Assembly (NCBI RefSeq): GCF_019145495.1
Contig: NZ_JAHSTU010000010.1
Location: 124,001-188,000 of the forward strand
Length of the DNA stretch: 64,000 nucleotides
Origin: Pseudomonas azerbaijanoccidentalis
Lineage (GTDB): Bacteria; Pseudomonadota; Gammaproteobacteria; Pseudomonadales; Pseudomonadaceae
Direction: 5' to 3'
Each line of letters begins with the position of its first letter. The first letter of the stretch is position 1. The notes beneath the pieces were generated by a model. The model was not told where the DNA came from. It saw nothing but the letters and a program-made list of their open reading frames with translations, and ran no database searches. A program made the position numbers and the translations under genes. Shown here in pieces: positions 1 through 7,885 of this stretch.

Positions 1-993
1 CGTGCGACCGCGTTCTGTGAGTTTCTTGAACTGCGGGAACGCCTGGCCGTTTTGCGCCATGCCGTAGAGCATGCGCGGCAGTGCGGCCAGCGACGAATTC
101 ACGGTGCTGCAAGTCGCGGTAATGGCCGCGACCACCAGGAACAGCTTGCCTGCTTCACCGAAAACGGTGGTGGCGACAAGGTAGTGAGGCAGCGCATCGC
201 TAGCCAGTTGCTCACGGGGAATGCACAGCAGCGCGCCAAAGCAATACAGCGCGATCACGCCGAAAATCACCGTCAAACCAATGGTCATCGAGCGTGGAAT
301 ATTGCGCTCCGGATTGCGGGTTTCTTCCACCAACGGGCAGACGAATTCGGCCCCGACAAAACCCCAGACCGCCATCGCAGCCAAGGTAATTGCACCGAAC
401 TCCAACGGGTTCCAGCCCTGATCCAGCGGCAGTTGCAAGCTGGCCTGACCGTTAGTCAGCGAAGCCAGGCCCATGGCGATGAGGATCACCACCATCACCA
501 GCGCCAGCACGTTCTGCAGCTTGGCGAAGACATCAATGCCGAACAGGTTCAGCACGGTGAACAGCCCCAGCACGCCGTAGGCCACCACCATGTGCGGAAT
601 GACATCCGGATAGACCTTGCTGATCACCAGATCCAACAGGAGCAGCTCGGCGGAGAGCGCAAACATCGCCACCACCATGTAGCCCGAGAAGGTCGCCAGA
701 ATCGCCGGGAAATGCCCGATTGCCACTTCGGTGTAACTGCTGAGACTGCCCGCCTTCGGGATCATCAAGGCCAATTCGGAAAACGACCAGGCGTAGGTGA
801 TTGCCAATACATAAGCGATGGCCAACGGAATGATAAACCCGAAACCGGCAATGCCCGCCCCTTGCAGCATCAGCACCATCACGCCCTGCGATACCACGAC
901 GCCCACCGCAACGGCCAGCAATGAACCCAGCCCCAGGACCCGGCGCAAACCGCCGGACGGCGCCTGGATGGACGCGGTTGTACTTGAACTCAT
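1..993 (-). CDS. APC-family amino acid/polyamine permease (3' end cut by window edge)
   Basis: An inner-membrane amino acid or amine uptake protein of the APC superfamily. The visible 331 codons are the N-terminal three quarters. After a short cytoplasmic start (MSSSTTASIQAP) come repeated hydrophobic segments, with GLGSLLAVAVG in the first helix (the unwound substrate-binding region of APC proteins) and a later WGFVGAEFVCPLVEETRNPERNIPR stretch, a family hallmark read here only in part. The ATG at 993 follows a GGGGAG-like ribosome site. It lies downstream of the binding-protein and aldehyde dehydrogenase genes on the same strand, so a role in importing the same amine or amino acid is inferred. 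The substrate is not determinable. Confidence 0.85.
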   Translation of the reverse strand, partial: MSSSTTASIQAPSGGLRRVLGLGSLLAVAVGVVVSQGVMVLMLQGAGIAGFGFIIPLAIAYVLAITYAWSFSELALMIPKAGSLSSYTEVAIGHFPAILATFSGYMVVAMFALSAELLLLDLVISKVYPDVIPHMVVAYGVLGLFTVLNLFGIDVFAKLQNVLALVMVVILIAMGLASLTNGQASLQLPLDQGWNPLEFGAITLAAMAVWGFVGAEFVCPLVEETRNPERNIPRSMTIGLTVIFGVIALYCFGALLCIPREQLASDALPHYLVATTVFGEAGKLFLVVAAITATCSTVNSSLAALPRMLYGMAQNGQAFPQFKKLTERGRT

Positions 994-1094
994 GACAAAC
1001 TCCCCGTGTTTTCTTGTTGTTGATCGCCTTCACGTGGAAGGCAGGGATAAACATCGCCACTCATCCGTGAGTGGCGATTGACGACAGCAGCGGC

Positions 1095-2135
1095 TTAGCG
1101 GGCCGCCCAGGCGTTGAAACGTTCCTCGAGTTCTTCGCCGTGATCGACCCAGAACGTCGCATCCACCAGTTGGCCCTCAGACAAATTGGCTTGAGCCGTG
1201 GGCAACTGGGCAAGCGTGTCGGCCGGAAGTTGCGCCAGCACATCCTTGCGAATCGGGCCGTAAGGGATCTGCGTGGAGAAGGATTTCTGCCCGCTCGGCT
1301 GACTGGCGAACACGATGAAACGCTCGGCCAGCGCCTTGTTCGGACTGCCGCGAACAATCGCCCAGTGATCAGGATCGTAGAGGTGACCGTTCCAGGAGAT
1401 GGCCAGTTTCGAGCCTTCCTTTTGCGCCACGGCAATCCGGCCGTTGTAGGCCGCCGACATCACCACGTCGCCTGCTGCGAGCCATTGCGGAGGCTGCGCT
1501 CCGGCTTCCCACCACTGGATCGACGGCTTGATCTGGTCGAGCTTGTTAAACGCCCGGTCCACGCCTTCCTTGGTGCCCAGCACTTTGTACAGGTCATCCT
1601 GCTTGACCCCGTCGGCGAGCAGCGCCACTTCCAGCGTGTACTTGGCGCCCTTGCGCAGGCCGCGCTTGCCGGGGAATTGCTGCAGGTTCCACATATCCGC
1701 CCAGGAGGTCGGGGCCGCAGCCACCTTGTTCGAGTTATAGGCGAGCACCATCGACCACACGTAACTGGCCACGCCGCACTCGCTGACCGCGCCAGCCAGA
1801 TAGTTTTTTGAGTCGCCGATCAGCGCCGGGTCCAGGCGCTCGAACAGCCCTTCTTCGCAGCCACGCAAAAGCTCAGGGCTTTCCACTTCGACGACGTCCC
1901 AGCTGACCTGGCCGACATCGACCATGGCTTTGACTTTGGACAGTTCGCCGCTGTACTCGCCGACTACAACTTTGCCGGCACCACTTTGTTCAAAGGGTTT
2001 GAAATAAGCCCCTTCTTGCGCGGCCTTGGTCGCACCGCCGAACGAAATAACCGTGAGACTTTCGGAGTGCGCAACAACGGGCACCGTGAATACCAAAAAT
2101 GCTGTTACAACGCTCGAAGACGAATATCTGAACAT
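1095..2135 (-). CDS. PotD-like ABC transporter periplasmic substrate-binding protein
   Basis: A 346-residue periplasmic solute-binding protein of the spermidine/putrescine-type group. It has a Sec signal peptide (about residues 1-25, cleaved near VAHS-ES), then the typical start LTVISFGGATKAAQEGAYFKPFE, of which SFGGATKAAQ is the clearest part, and further on a YNSNKV strand and a SWADMWNL segment seen in PotD/extracellular-binding family 1 proteins. It sits between an aldehyde dehydrogenase and an APC permease on the same strand. No ABC permease or ATPase gene is next to it within the window, so its membrane partner may lie beyond the left edge or elsewhere. Putrescine-like substrates are inferred from the neighbouring PuuC-like enzyme. 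Confidence 0.85.
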   Translation of the reverse strand: MFRYSSSSVVTAFLVFTVPVVAHSESLTVISFGGATKAAQEGAYFKPFEQSGAGKVVVGEYSGELSKVKAMVDVGQVSWDVVEVESPELLRGCEEGLFERLDPALIGDSKNYLAGAVSECGVASYVWSMVLAYNSNKVAAAPTSWADMWNLQQFPGKRGLRKGAKYTLEVALLADGVKQDDLYKVLGTKEGVDRAFNKLDQIKPSIQWWEAGAQPPQWLAAGDVVMSAAYNGRIAVAQKEGSKLAISWNGHLYDPDHWAIVRGSPNKALAERFIVFASQPSGQKSFSTQIPYGPIRKDVLAQLPADTLAQLPTAQANLSEGQLVDATFWVDHGEELEERFNAWAAR

Positions 2136-2284
2136 GAAAGCTCCCTCACTTTTTAATTGTGGTTAGTTACTGAGGCAGTCACGGCCACGCAGCCGCAAGT
2201 TCACGGAAGACTCTCCGCGTGGTGACATCTTTTTATTCTTCAAACCGCACACCATCGGCAGGCGGTTAATTGTTCAGCAGACGC

Positions 2285-3775
2285 TTAACGCAATTGAAAC
2301 CAGGTGGTTTTCAACTGGGTGTATTTATCGAACGAGTGCAACGACAAGTCCCGGCCGAAACCCGATTGTTTGCCACCGCCGAACGGCACGCTGACATCGA
2401 GGGCGTCCACGGTGTTCACCGAAACAGTGCCGGCCTTCAGCGCCCGTGCAACCCGGTGCGCACGATTCAGATCGTCGCTCCACACCGAGGCGGCCAGCCC
2501 ATAGATGCTGTCGTTGGCCAGCCGCACCGCTTGCTCTTCGGTGTCAAACGTGGAGATCGCCAGAACCGGGCCGAACACTTCTTCGCGCGACAGGTGCGAG
2601 TCATGATCGACGTCGGCAAAAATGGTTGGCTCGATAAAGTTGTCGGAACCGTTGAAGCTCAAGCGACGGCCGCCGGCGAGCAGTCGGGCGCCGTCTTCGT
2701 GGGCGCGCTCGATAAAACTCATCACCCGCGATGCCTGCGCCGAATCGACAATGGCGCCAGCAGCGCTCACAGGATTCAGTGGATCGCCGGGCATCCAGGC
2801 TTTGGTTTTCTCCAACAGACGCTCGATAAATTCTTCCTTGATCGAACTTTGCACATACAGCCGTGAGTTCGCCGAGCAGACCTCGCCCTGATTGAAGAAG
2901 ATGCCGAACGCCGCTTTCTCTGCGGCCAGATCCAGATCACGGCAATCGTCGAACACCAGGCTCGGGCTCTTGCCGCCGCATTCAAGCCAGACCTGCTTGA
3001 GGTTCGACTGCGCGGCGTACTGCATGAAGTATTTGCCCACCTGAGTCGAGCCGGTAAACACCAGGCAATCGACATCCGGATGCAGGCCCAGCGCCTTGCC
3101 AGCAGACTCGCCCAACCCCGGAAGTACGTTCAGCACACCCGGCGGCAAACCGGCTTCCAGCGCCAACTCGGCCAGACGCAGGGCCGAGAACGGTGATTGC
3201 TCGGCGGGTTTGAGCACCACGCTATTGCCGGCCGCCAGGGCCGGGGCCAGTTTCCACGCTGCCATGTCGAGCGGGAAATTCCATGGCACCACGGCCGCGA
3301 CCACGCCCAGCGCTTCACGGGTGATGGTTGCCAGCGCCGAAGACGCCGTCGGCGCGACCTGATCGTAAAGCTTGTCCAGCGACTCGCCGTACCAAGCGAA
3401 CACATGGGCCGCGCCGGGGACGTCGATGTTGTAGGCATCCATCACTGGCTTTCCCATGTTCAGCGAATCGAGCAGCGCGAGCTCTTCACGGTGCGCCAGC
3501 ACCAGCTCAGACAGACGCAGCATCACCCGCTTGCGCTCGACTGGCGCCATCCGCGCCCAAGGGCCTTCGTTGAACGCGCGACGCGCACTGCGCACGGCCA
3601 GTTCCACTTCCACTTCGCCACACGCGGCGACACGGGCAAGCAACTGATTGGTCGCCGGGTTGATCGAGTCGAATGTTGCGCCCGAGGACGCAGCCACCTG
3701 TCGGCCATCGATCAAGGCTTTGTCTGAGAAGGTTTGCCGGGCAGCTCGTTGCTGCCAATAGTCGAGGTCGAACAC
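2285..3775 (-). CDS. PuuC-like NAD(P)-dependent aldehyde dehydrogenase
   Basis: A 496-residue aldehyde dehydrogenase that oxidises an aldehyde to the acid in the cytoplasm. The Rossmann-side motifs VVPWNFPL and FTGSTQVGK, the general-base glutamate (E265 in LECGGKSP) and the catalytic cysteine (C300 in NQGEVCSANSR) are all present, so it should be active. The closest family by overall look is gamma-glutamyl-gamma-aminobutyraldehyde dehydrogenase (PuuC/KauB), used in putrescine breakdown. This fits the PotD-like protein 149 bp downstream. It is transcribed away from the LysR regulator, whose start lies 229 bp upstream, so regulation by that protein is likely. Other aminoaldehyde substrates remain possible. 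Confidence 0.88.
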   Translation of the reverse strand: MFDLDYWQQRAARQTFSDKALIDGRQVAASSGATFDSINPATNQLLARVAACGEVEVELAVRSARRAFNEGPWARMAPVERKRVMLRLSELVLAHREELALLDSLNMGKPVMDAYNIDVPGAAHVFAWYGESLDKLYDQVAPTASSALATITREALGVVAAVVPWNFPLDMAAWKLAPALAAGNSVVLKPAEQSPFSALRLAELALEAGLPPGVLNVLPGLGESAGKALGLHPDVDCLVFTGSTQVGKYFMQYAAQSNLKQVWLECGGKSPSLVFDDCRDLDLAAEKAAFGIFFNQGEVCSANSRLYVQSSIKEEFIERLLEKTKAWMPGDPLNPVSAAGAIVDSAQASRVMSFIERAHEDGARLLAGGRRLSFNGSDNFIEPTIFADVDHDSHLSREEVFGPVLAISTFDTEEQAVRLANDSIYGLAASVWSDDLNRAHRVARALKAGTVSVNTVDALDVSVPFGGGKQSGFGRDLSLHSFDKYTQLKTTWFQLR

Positions 3776-4004
3776 GCTACGCTCCCTTTACGACCGCCTG
3801 GGTGGTCGGGGTTGTTATCAGAGGTTGGAGAGATAGTGCGGCAACCGTACGCAGAGGAAAATTATTAAAAATGTGCTCGGGGTATAAGAAAAAACTGGGT
3901 AAGCGCTGCCCCAGTCCAGAACCCGCATAGGGTAAGGTTCAGTCAACCATCTGTGCGGCGGCCATCCGGTCTTGCAGCGCAAAACAAAGCAGAACGAGGT
4001 GCGT

Positions 4005-4919
4005 GTGGCTTCCTATACATTGCGGCAACTCAAGTATTTCGTCACAACGGTAGAGGCCGGTAGCGTCGCTGAAGCCTCGCGACAGCTGTACATCGCGCAG
4101 CCCTCGGTTTCCACGGCGATCAAGAGTCTGGAAGAGTCGTTCAACGTCCAGTTGTTCATCCGCCACCACGCCCAGGGCGTTTCGCTGACGCCCACCGGCA
4201 CGCGCTTCTATCACAAGGCGCAAGAGCTGCTGCGCATGGCCAGGGAGTTTGAGCAGAACGCGCTGGCCGACAACGACACGGTGTCGGGGCAGATCGACAT
4301 CGGCTGCTTCGAGACCGTTGCCCCGTTGTACCTGCCACAACTGATCGCAGGCTTTCGCAAGCTTTATCCGGGCGTGGACATTCGTATTCGCGATGGTGAG
4401 CAGCAAGAGCTGGTGCAAGGCTTGACCGCCGGCACTTTCGACGTGGCGTTCCTCTACGACCACGGGTTGGATGGCACCATCCAGACCACGCCGCTGATGC
4501 CACCGCAAAAGCCTTATGTGTTGTTGCCTGAAGGGCACCGCTTTGCCGACCAGAAAGAAGTATCGCTGCGGGACTTGTGCAGCGAGCCGATGATTCTGCT
4601 CGATGTGCAGCCGAGCCGTACTTACTTCGTGAGCCTGTTCCATGAACTGGATCTGACGCCCAACATCGTGTTCAGCTCGCCTTCGATCGAGATGGTGCGC
4701 GGCATGGTCGGTCAGGGATTCGGCTTCTCGATCCTGGTCACCCGCCCGCACTCGGAATGCACTTACGATGGCAAGAAAGTGATCTCGGTGAACATCAAAG
4801 AGCCGGTCACCCTGTCCGGCTTGGCGTCGGCCCATTTGAAACGCAGCCAACTGACCAAGCCTGCGCAATTGTTCGTGGATTTTTGCCGCGAACAACTGAG
4901 CCAGAAAGTCGCGCCCTGA
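4005..4919 (+). CDS. LysR-family transcriptional regulator
   Basis: A 304-residue LysR-type regulator. The N-terminal winged helix-turn-helix (TLRQLKYFVTTVEAGSVAE followed by LYIAQPSVSTAIKSLE) covers residues 1-65, and a periplasmic-binding-like effector domain follows (IDIGCFETVAPLYLPQL onward). I chose the GTG at 4005 because a GAGG site lies five bases upstream and the protein then starts right before the HTH. An upstream TTG at 3972 is open but would add an unstructured leader. It is divergent from the aldehyde dehydrogenase operon and convergent with the argE-like gene, so control of one or both minus-strand units is inferred. The effector is unknown. Confidence 0.88.
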   Translation: MASYTLRQLKYFVTTVEAGSVAEASRQLYIAQPSVSTAIKSLEESFNVQLFIRHHAQGVSLTPTGTRFYHKAQELLRMAREFEQNALADNDTVSGQIDIGCFETVAPLYLPQLIAGFRKLYPGVDIRIRDGEQQELVQGLTAGTFDVAFLYDHGLDGTIQTTPLMPPQKPYVLLPEGHRFADQKEVSLRDLCSEPMILLDVQPSRTYFVSLFHELDLTPNIVFSSPSIEMVRGMVGQGFGFSILVTRPHSECTYDGKKVISVNIKEPVTLSGLASAHLKRSQLTKPAQLFVDFCREQLSQKVAP

Positions 4920-4928
4920 ATCAAAATC

Positions 4929-5004
4929 AAAAGATCGCAGCCTTCGGCAGCTCCTACAAGGAAACGCATTCCAATGTAGGAGCTGCCGAAGGCTGCGATC
5001 TTTT
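4929..5004. repeat. REP-type inverted pair (GATCGCAGCC family)
   Basis: Two copies of a REP unit (GATCGCAGCCTTCGGCAGCT plus CCTACA) face each other across a 20-base spacer. They form a long hairpin just after the LysR stop codon, between convergent genes. A run of A on one side and T on the other could also make it a bidirectional terminator. Confidence 0.9.
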
Positions 5005-5048
5005 AACCCACGACGCCAGCCACCCCAAACAACCGTGCAACGCATCTC

Positions 5049-5081
5049 CTGTAGGAGCTGCCGAAGGCTGCGATCTTTTTA
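5049..5081. repeat. single REP unit overlapping the argE stop codon
   Basis: A third unit of the same family (TGTAGGAGCTGCCGAAGG followed by CTGCGATCTTTTT) whose last T bases form the minus-strand TAA stop of the argE-like gene. The REP edge therefore supplies the stop codon. Confidence 0.85.
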
Positions 5082-6242
5082 TCCAGCACCACACAAATAA
5101 TCAGCCAATCGCACCAGCATCGCGTCGCAACCACTCAACTGCTCCAACGAAACAAACTCATCAGGCTTATGCCCCTGATCCATGCTGCCCGGACCACACA
5201 CCACCGTGGGAATCCCGGCCTGATCAAACAGCCCACCCTCGGTGCCAAACGCGACCGTCCCAAACTCTGAAGAATTACTCAACAGAGCCAGCAGCCGCGC
5301 CGCCTCACTCTCGGGCGGTGTCGCCAATCCGGGATAAGCACTCAGCGGCCGCAGACGAATGTCGGTATCCACCTGCACCGCGCGCATCTTGGGCAACAGG
5401 TTTTCCTGAGCGTAGGCCTGCAACTGATCCGCCACGACCTGTGCATCGAAGTCCGGCAATGCCCTGACCTCGAAATCGAACTCACATTCGGCCGGAACAA
5501 TATTCAACGCCCGGCCACCTTTGATCACACCCGTTTGCACCGTTGAAAACGGCGGGTCAAAACGCGAGTCGTGGTGATCAGGATGCGCCAACTGCTCACC
5601 GATCACGCCGAGCCGGCCAATCAGCTGTGCCGCATATTCAATCGCGTTCACCCCATACGGCGCATACGCCGAATGGCACGCCGCACCGCGCACTTCGCAG
5701 CGCATCGCGAGTTTGCCTTTGTGGCCGAGCACAGGCTTGAGTTCTGTCGGTTCGCCGATCAGGCACAGCCGAGGCTTGAATGGTCGTTTCTCCAGCTCGG
5801 CCAGCATCGGCCTGACACCCAGGCAGCCGATTTCTTCATCGTAGGAAAAGGCCAGGTGCACCGGGGTCAAAAGCGGACGCTGCACGAAAGTTGGCACCGC
5901 CGCGAGCACCGAGGCGATGAAGCCTTTCATGTCCGCCGTGCCACGGCCGTAAAGGCGCCCTTCCTTTTCCGTCATCTGGAACGGATCGACCGTCCACGCC
6001 TGCCCATCAACCGGCACCACATCGGTGTGCCCGGAAAGCACCACGCCACCGGAAATGAGCGGGCCGATAGTCGCGAACAGATTGGCCTTGGTTCCTTCTT
6101 CGTTGAAGAACAGCTCGCTCTGAACGCCATGCCCGGCCAGATACGCCTCGATGAAACGAATCAGTTCGAGGTTGGAATCGCGGCTGACCGTGGCGAAACC
6201 AATCAGGCGTTCCAGCAGCGCGCGACTGGACGCCTCACTCAT
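5079..6242 (-). CDS. argE: ArgE-like M20 deacetylase (acetylornithine deacetylase)
   Basis: A 387-residue M20 metallopeptidase-family deacylase, close to the usual ArgE length. The two-zinc site is intact: SGHTDVVP supplies the first His/Asp, GRGTADMKG the bridging Asp, and YDEEIGC the catalytic Glu pair. Family knowledge gives hydrolysis of N2-acetylornithine to ornithine. However, pseudomonads make arginine mainly through the ArgJ cycle, and this copy overlaps a DUF1028 gene by 8 bases beside a polyamine-type cluster. A catabolic deacylase for another N-acyl amino acid is therefore equally possible. The C-terminus ends LADYLCGAG, and the stop codon lies inside a REP unit. Confidence 0.85.
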   Translation of the reverse strand: MSEASSRALLERLIGFATVSRDSNLELIRFIEAYLAGHGVQSELFFNEEGTKANLFATIGPLISGGVVLSGHTDVVPVDGQAWTVDPFQMTEKEGRLYGRGTADMKGFIASVLAAVPTFVQRPLLTPVHLAFSYDEEIGCLGVRPMLAELEKRPFKPRLCLIGEPTELKPVLGHKGKLAMRCEVRGAACHSAYAPYGVNAIEYAAQLIGRLGVIGEQLAHPDHHDSRFDPPFSTVQTGVIKGGRALNIVPAECEFDFEVRALPDFDAQVVADQLQAYAQENLLPKMRAVQVDTDIRLRPLSAYPGLATPPESEAARLLALLSNSSEFGTVAFGTEGGLFDQAGIPTVVCGPGSMDQGHKPDEFVSLEQLSGCDAMLVRLADYLCGAG

Positions 6243-6912
6243 CCCCCGGCACTCCGTAGCTCGGCGCTGTCGTCGGGTTGAGTGCGCGCGTCAGGTAGTC
6301 CTGCATTTGTGGTCGATAGGCTTGCCAGAGGCCATCCAGCTGCCCGATGGGGTCTTCCTCGGCCCAGTCCACCCGCAAGTCGATGATCGGCCAGGTGTGA
6401 TCACCCACCACTTTCAGCGCAGCGGAATGCACCGGACCGGCCTCACCACCGGCCGCCATCGCCGCGTGCATGGCCGCCAGCAAACGGTCGGCCAACTGAC
6501 CCGGCTCAGCCTCGAACGCCGCGACCATCGCCTCGATGACCCGCACGTCGCTGAGCAAATTACCCGCCGCGACACACTGCTCGCCCTTCACCGCGTTATG
6601 CACGCCCAACGACTCTTTGCCGCTGAACAGCGCAATCCGCCCTGACGCATCGATCACCGTGACCTGTCGGTATTGGCTCCAGCCGTTGGACGTGAGCGCC
6701 TTGTCCAGCGCCGCGTCGGGCTCCAGATGCTGATGTTCCAACAAGTCCAGAATCTGCGGGCCTAGCGCCGGCAGCGTAATGTTCTGCGTAGAAACCGCAC
6801 CCACCCCCGCCCGTGCCCAAGGGCAACGCGCACCGACCGCAATGCTCGAAGAACTGATGGCAATACCGAGCTGCCCGGTTTCAGGGCAGCGTCCGATAAT
6901 CGAGAACGTCAT
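6235..6912 (-). CDS. DUF1028 family protein (putative Ntn-type hydrolase)
   Basis: A 225-residue DUF1028 protein. The family start MTFSIIGRCPETGQLG and the motifs AVSTQN and GPQIL are clear. DUF1028 proteins resemble Ntn hydrolases and often sit beside amidohydrolases or peptidases, but their substrate is not established. It starts at the ATG at 6912 after an AAGGAGTG ribosome site, and its end overlaps the argE-like start by 8 bases, so the two are almost certainly translated together. An accessory hydrolytic step on the ArgE substrate is inferred from this coupling only. Confidence 0.85.
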   Translation of the reverse strand: MTFSIIGRCPETGQLGIAISSSSIAVGARCPWARAGVGAVSTQNITLPALGPQILDLLEHQHLEPDAALDKALTSNGWSQYRQVTVIDASGRIALFSGKESLGVHNAVKGEQCVAAGNLLSDVRVIEAMVAAFEAEPGQLADRLLAAMHAAMAAGGEAGPVHSAALKVVGDHTWPIIDLRVDWAEEDPIGQLDGLWQAYRPQMQDYLTRALNPTTAPSYGVPGDE

Positions 6913-7029
6913 GACTCACTCCTTAAAATTCCAATGCACGCGCAACTGCATTCTGTGCATGCACTGGAAAGGGAGAAAGCAGGTTTTTTGTGGCTTTGGG
7001 GAAGGAAAAAACTGGTCAGGCCCGACCTG

Positions 7030-7389
7030 CTACTCAGGCGGATCAATCTGATCCAGCACCCGATTGGCTGTGATCTCCGCCAGCATCACGCTGTTGGAAA
7101 TCCCTAGCAGGGCATTGCGCGATTCGCCGTCCAGGTGATCGACCAATTGATGGACCATGACGTCGATTGAGGCCAGGGTTTCGACCAGATAAACCGCAAG
7201 GGTTTCGGTGGAGGCCTGCGGGTCGACGGTAAACAGCGTGCTGACAGTACGCGGCGTGGCTTTGATGTCGGCGGTCGAGGGAAAGTGAAAGTTGAGGGCG
7301 CGTTCGGCGGCCTCGTTGAGTTTTTTGGAATCGGGTTCGTATGGGGATGCCGGATCGGTGTCCGGCGGATTTGGAGTTACCTTGAACAT
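7030..7389 (-). CDS. small Pseudomonas DUF6124/DUF3077-like protein
   Basis: A 119-residue soluble protein that begins MFKVTPNPPDTDP and continues with KKLNEAAERAL, FTVDPQAS and a helical tail. This is the look of the small DUF3077/DUF6124 proteins found in several copies per fluorescent pseudomonad genome. I placed the start at the ATG at 7389 because AGAAGGGA lies just upstream; the frame is open for 70 more codons but that part looks non-coding. Function is unknown. It stands alone, 118 bp from the DUF1028 gene on the same strand. Confidence 0.75.
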   Translation of the reverse strand: MFKVTPNPPDTDPASPYEPDSKKLNEAAERALNFHFPSTADIKATPRTVSTLFTVDPQASTETLAVYLVETLASIDVMVHQLVDHLDGESRNALLGISNSVMLAEITANRVLDQIDPPE

Positions 7390-7885
7390 AATTGCGTCCC
7401 TTCTGAAGTAGGGCTGCAACCGTCTCGCGACTAAACGAAAGGGTGGCAGCGGTGCGCAAGTTAGTCGACCGGCAAGGAAACACAAAAATCCGGCGCGTCC
7501 GAGGACGCCATGCGCACAGCTGCCATAAAGTGCAGGCGATACCTGACTGATGACGCTCGTGCGACCGTATTCCTTAGGCGGGCGACTAAACCCGATCACT
7601 GATGAGCAGTGACACGAATCAAGTTACCGATGGCCTCCAAAGCGCACAAGCCGGCGGATTCTGGCGTACCCGTAGGCAACGGCGCAAGGTCTTGTAGCTT
7701 GCAGGAAGTATCCTTAAACGCCTTTAAACACGGGCTCTCCGTCGATGCTTAACCAACTGATGCTCGCGTTAAATTGAAGGTGAAAGCCTATCGGCGGCAC
7801 AGGTTTGTTAGGCCGCGTTGGCTGGGTTTACGACTGCTGCGCAGCCGGACGCAGGCTTCGCCAGCTGCTACGGATTGCGGTGGGT
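7390..7885. other. 496-bp intergenic region with a degenerate REP unit
   Basis: Between the small DUF6124-like gene and the end of hrpB I see no convincing gene. The right third holds one REP-like unit. The rest, about 7600-7800, has no recognisable feature. Confidence 0.5.
7830..7872. repeat. REP-like unit (GCTGCGCAGCCGGACGCAGG family)
   Basis: The unit GACTGCTGCGCAGCCGGACG followed by CAGGCTTCGCCAGCTGCTAC resembles one half of the inverted pair at 22891-23034. It belongs to a different REP family from the GATCGCAGCC units. Confidence 0.65.

Noticed and set aside
4929..5081. CRISPR-like spaced repeats
   Set aside because: Only two to three inverted units without regular spacers or cas genes; these are REP elements.
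7390..7599. N-terminal extension of the small DUF6124-like protein
   Set aside because: The extra 70 residues are Cys/Arg/Leu-rich without pattern, and the internal ATG at 7389 has a good ribosome site.
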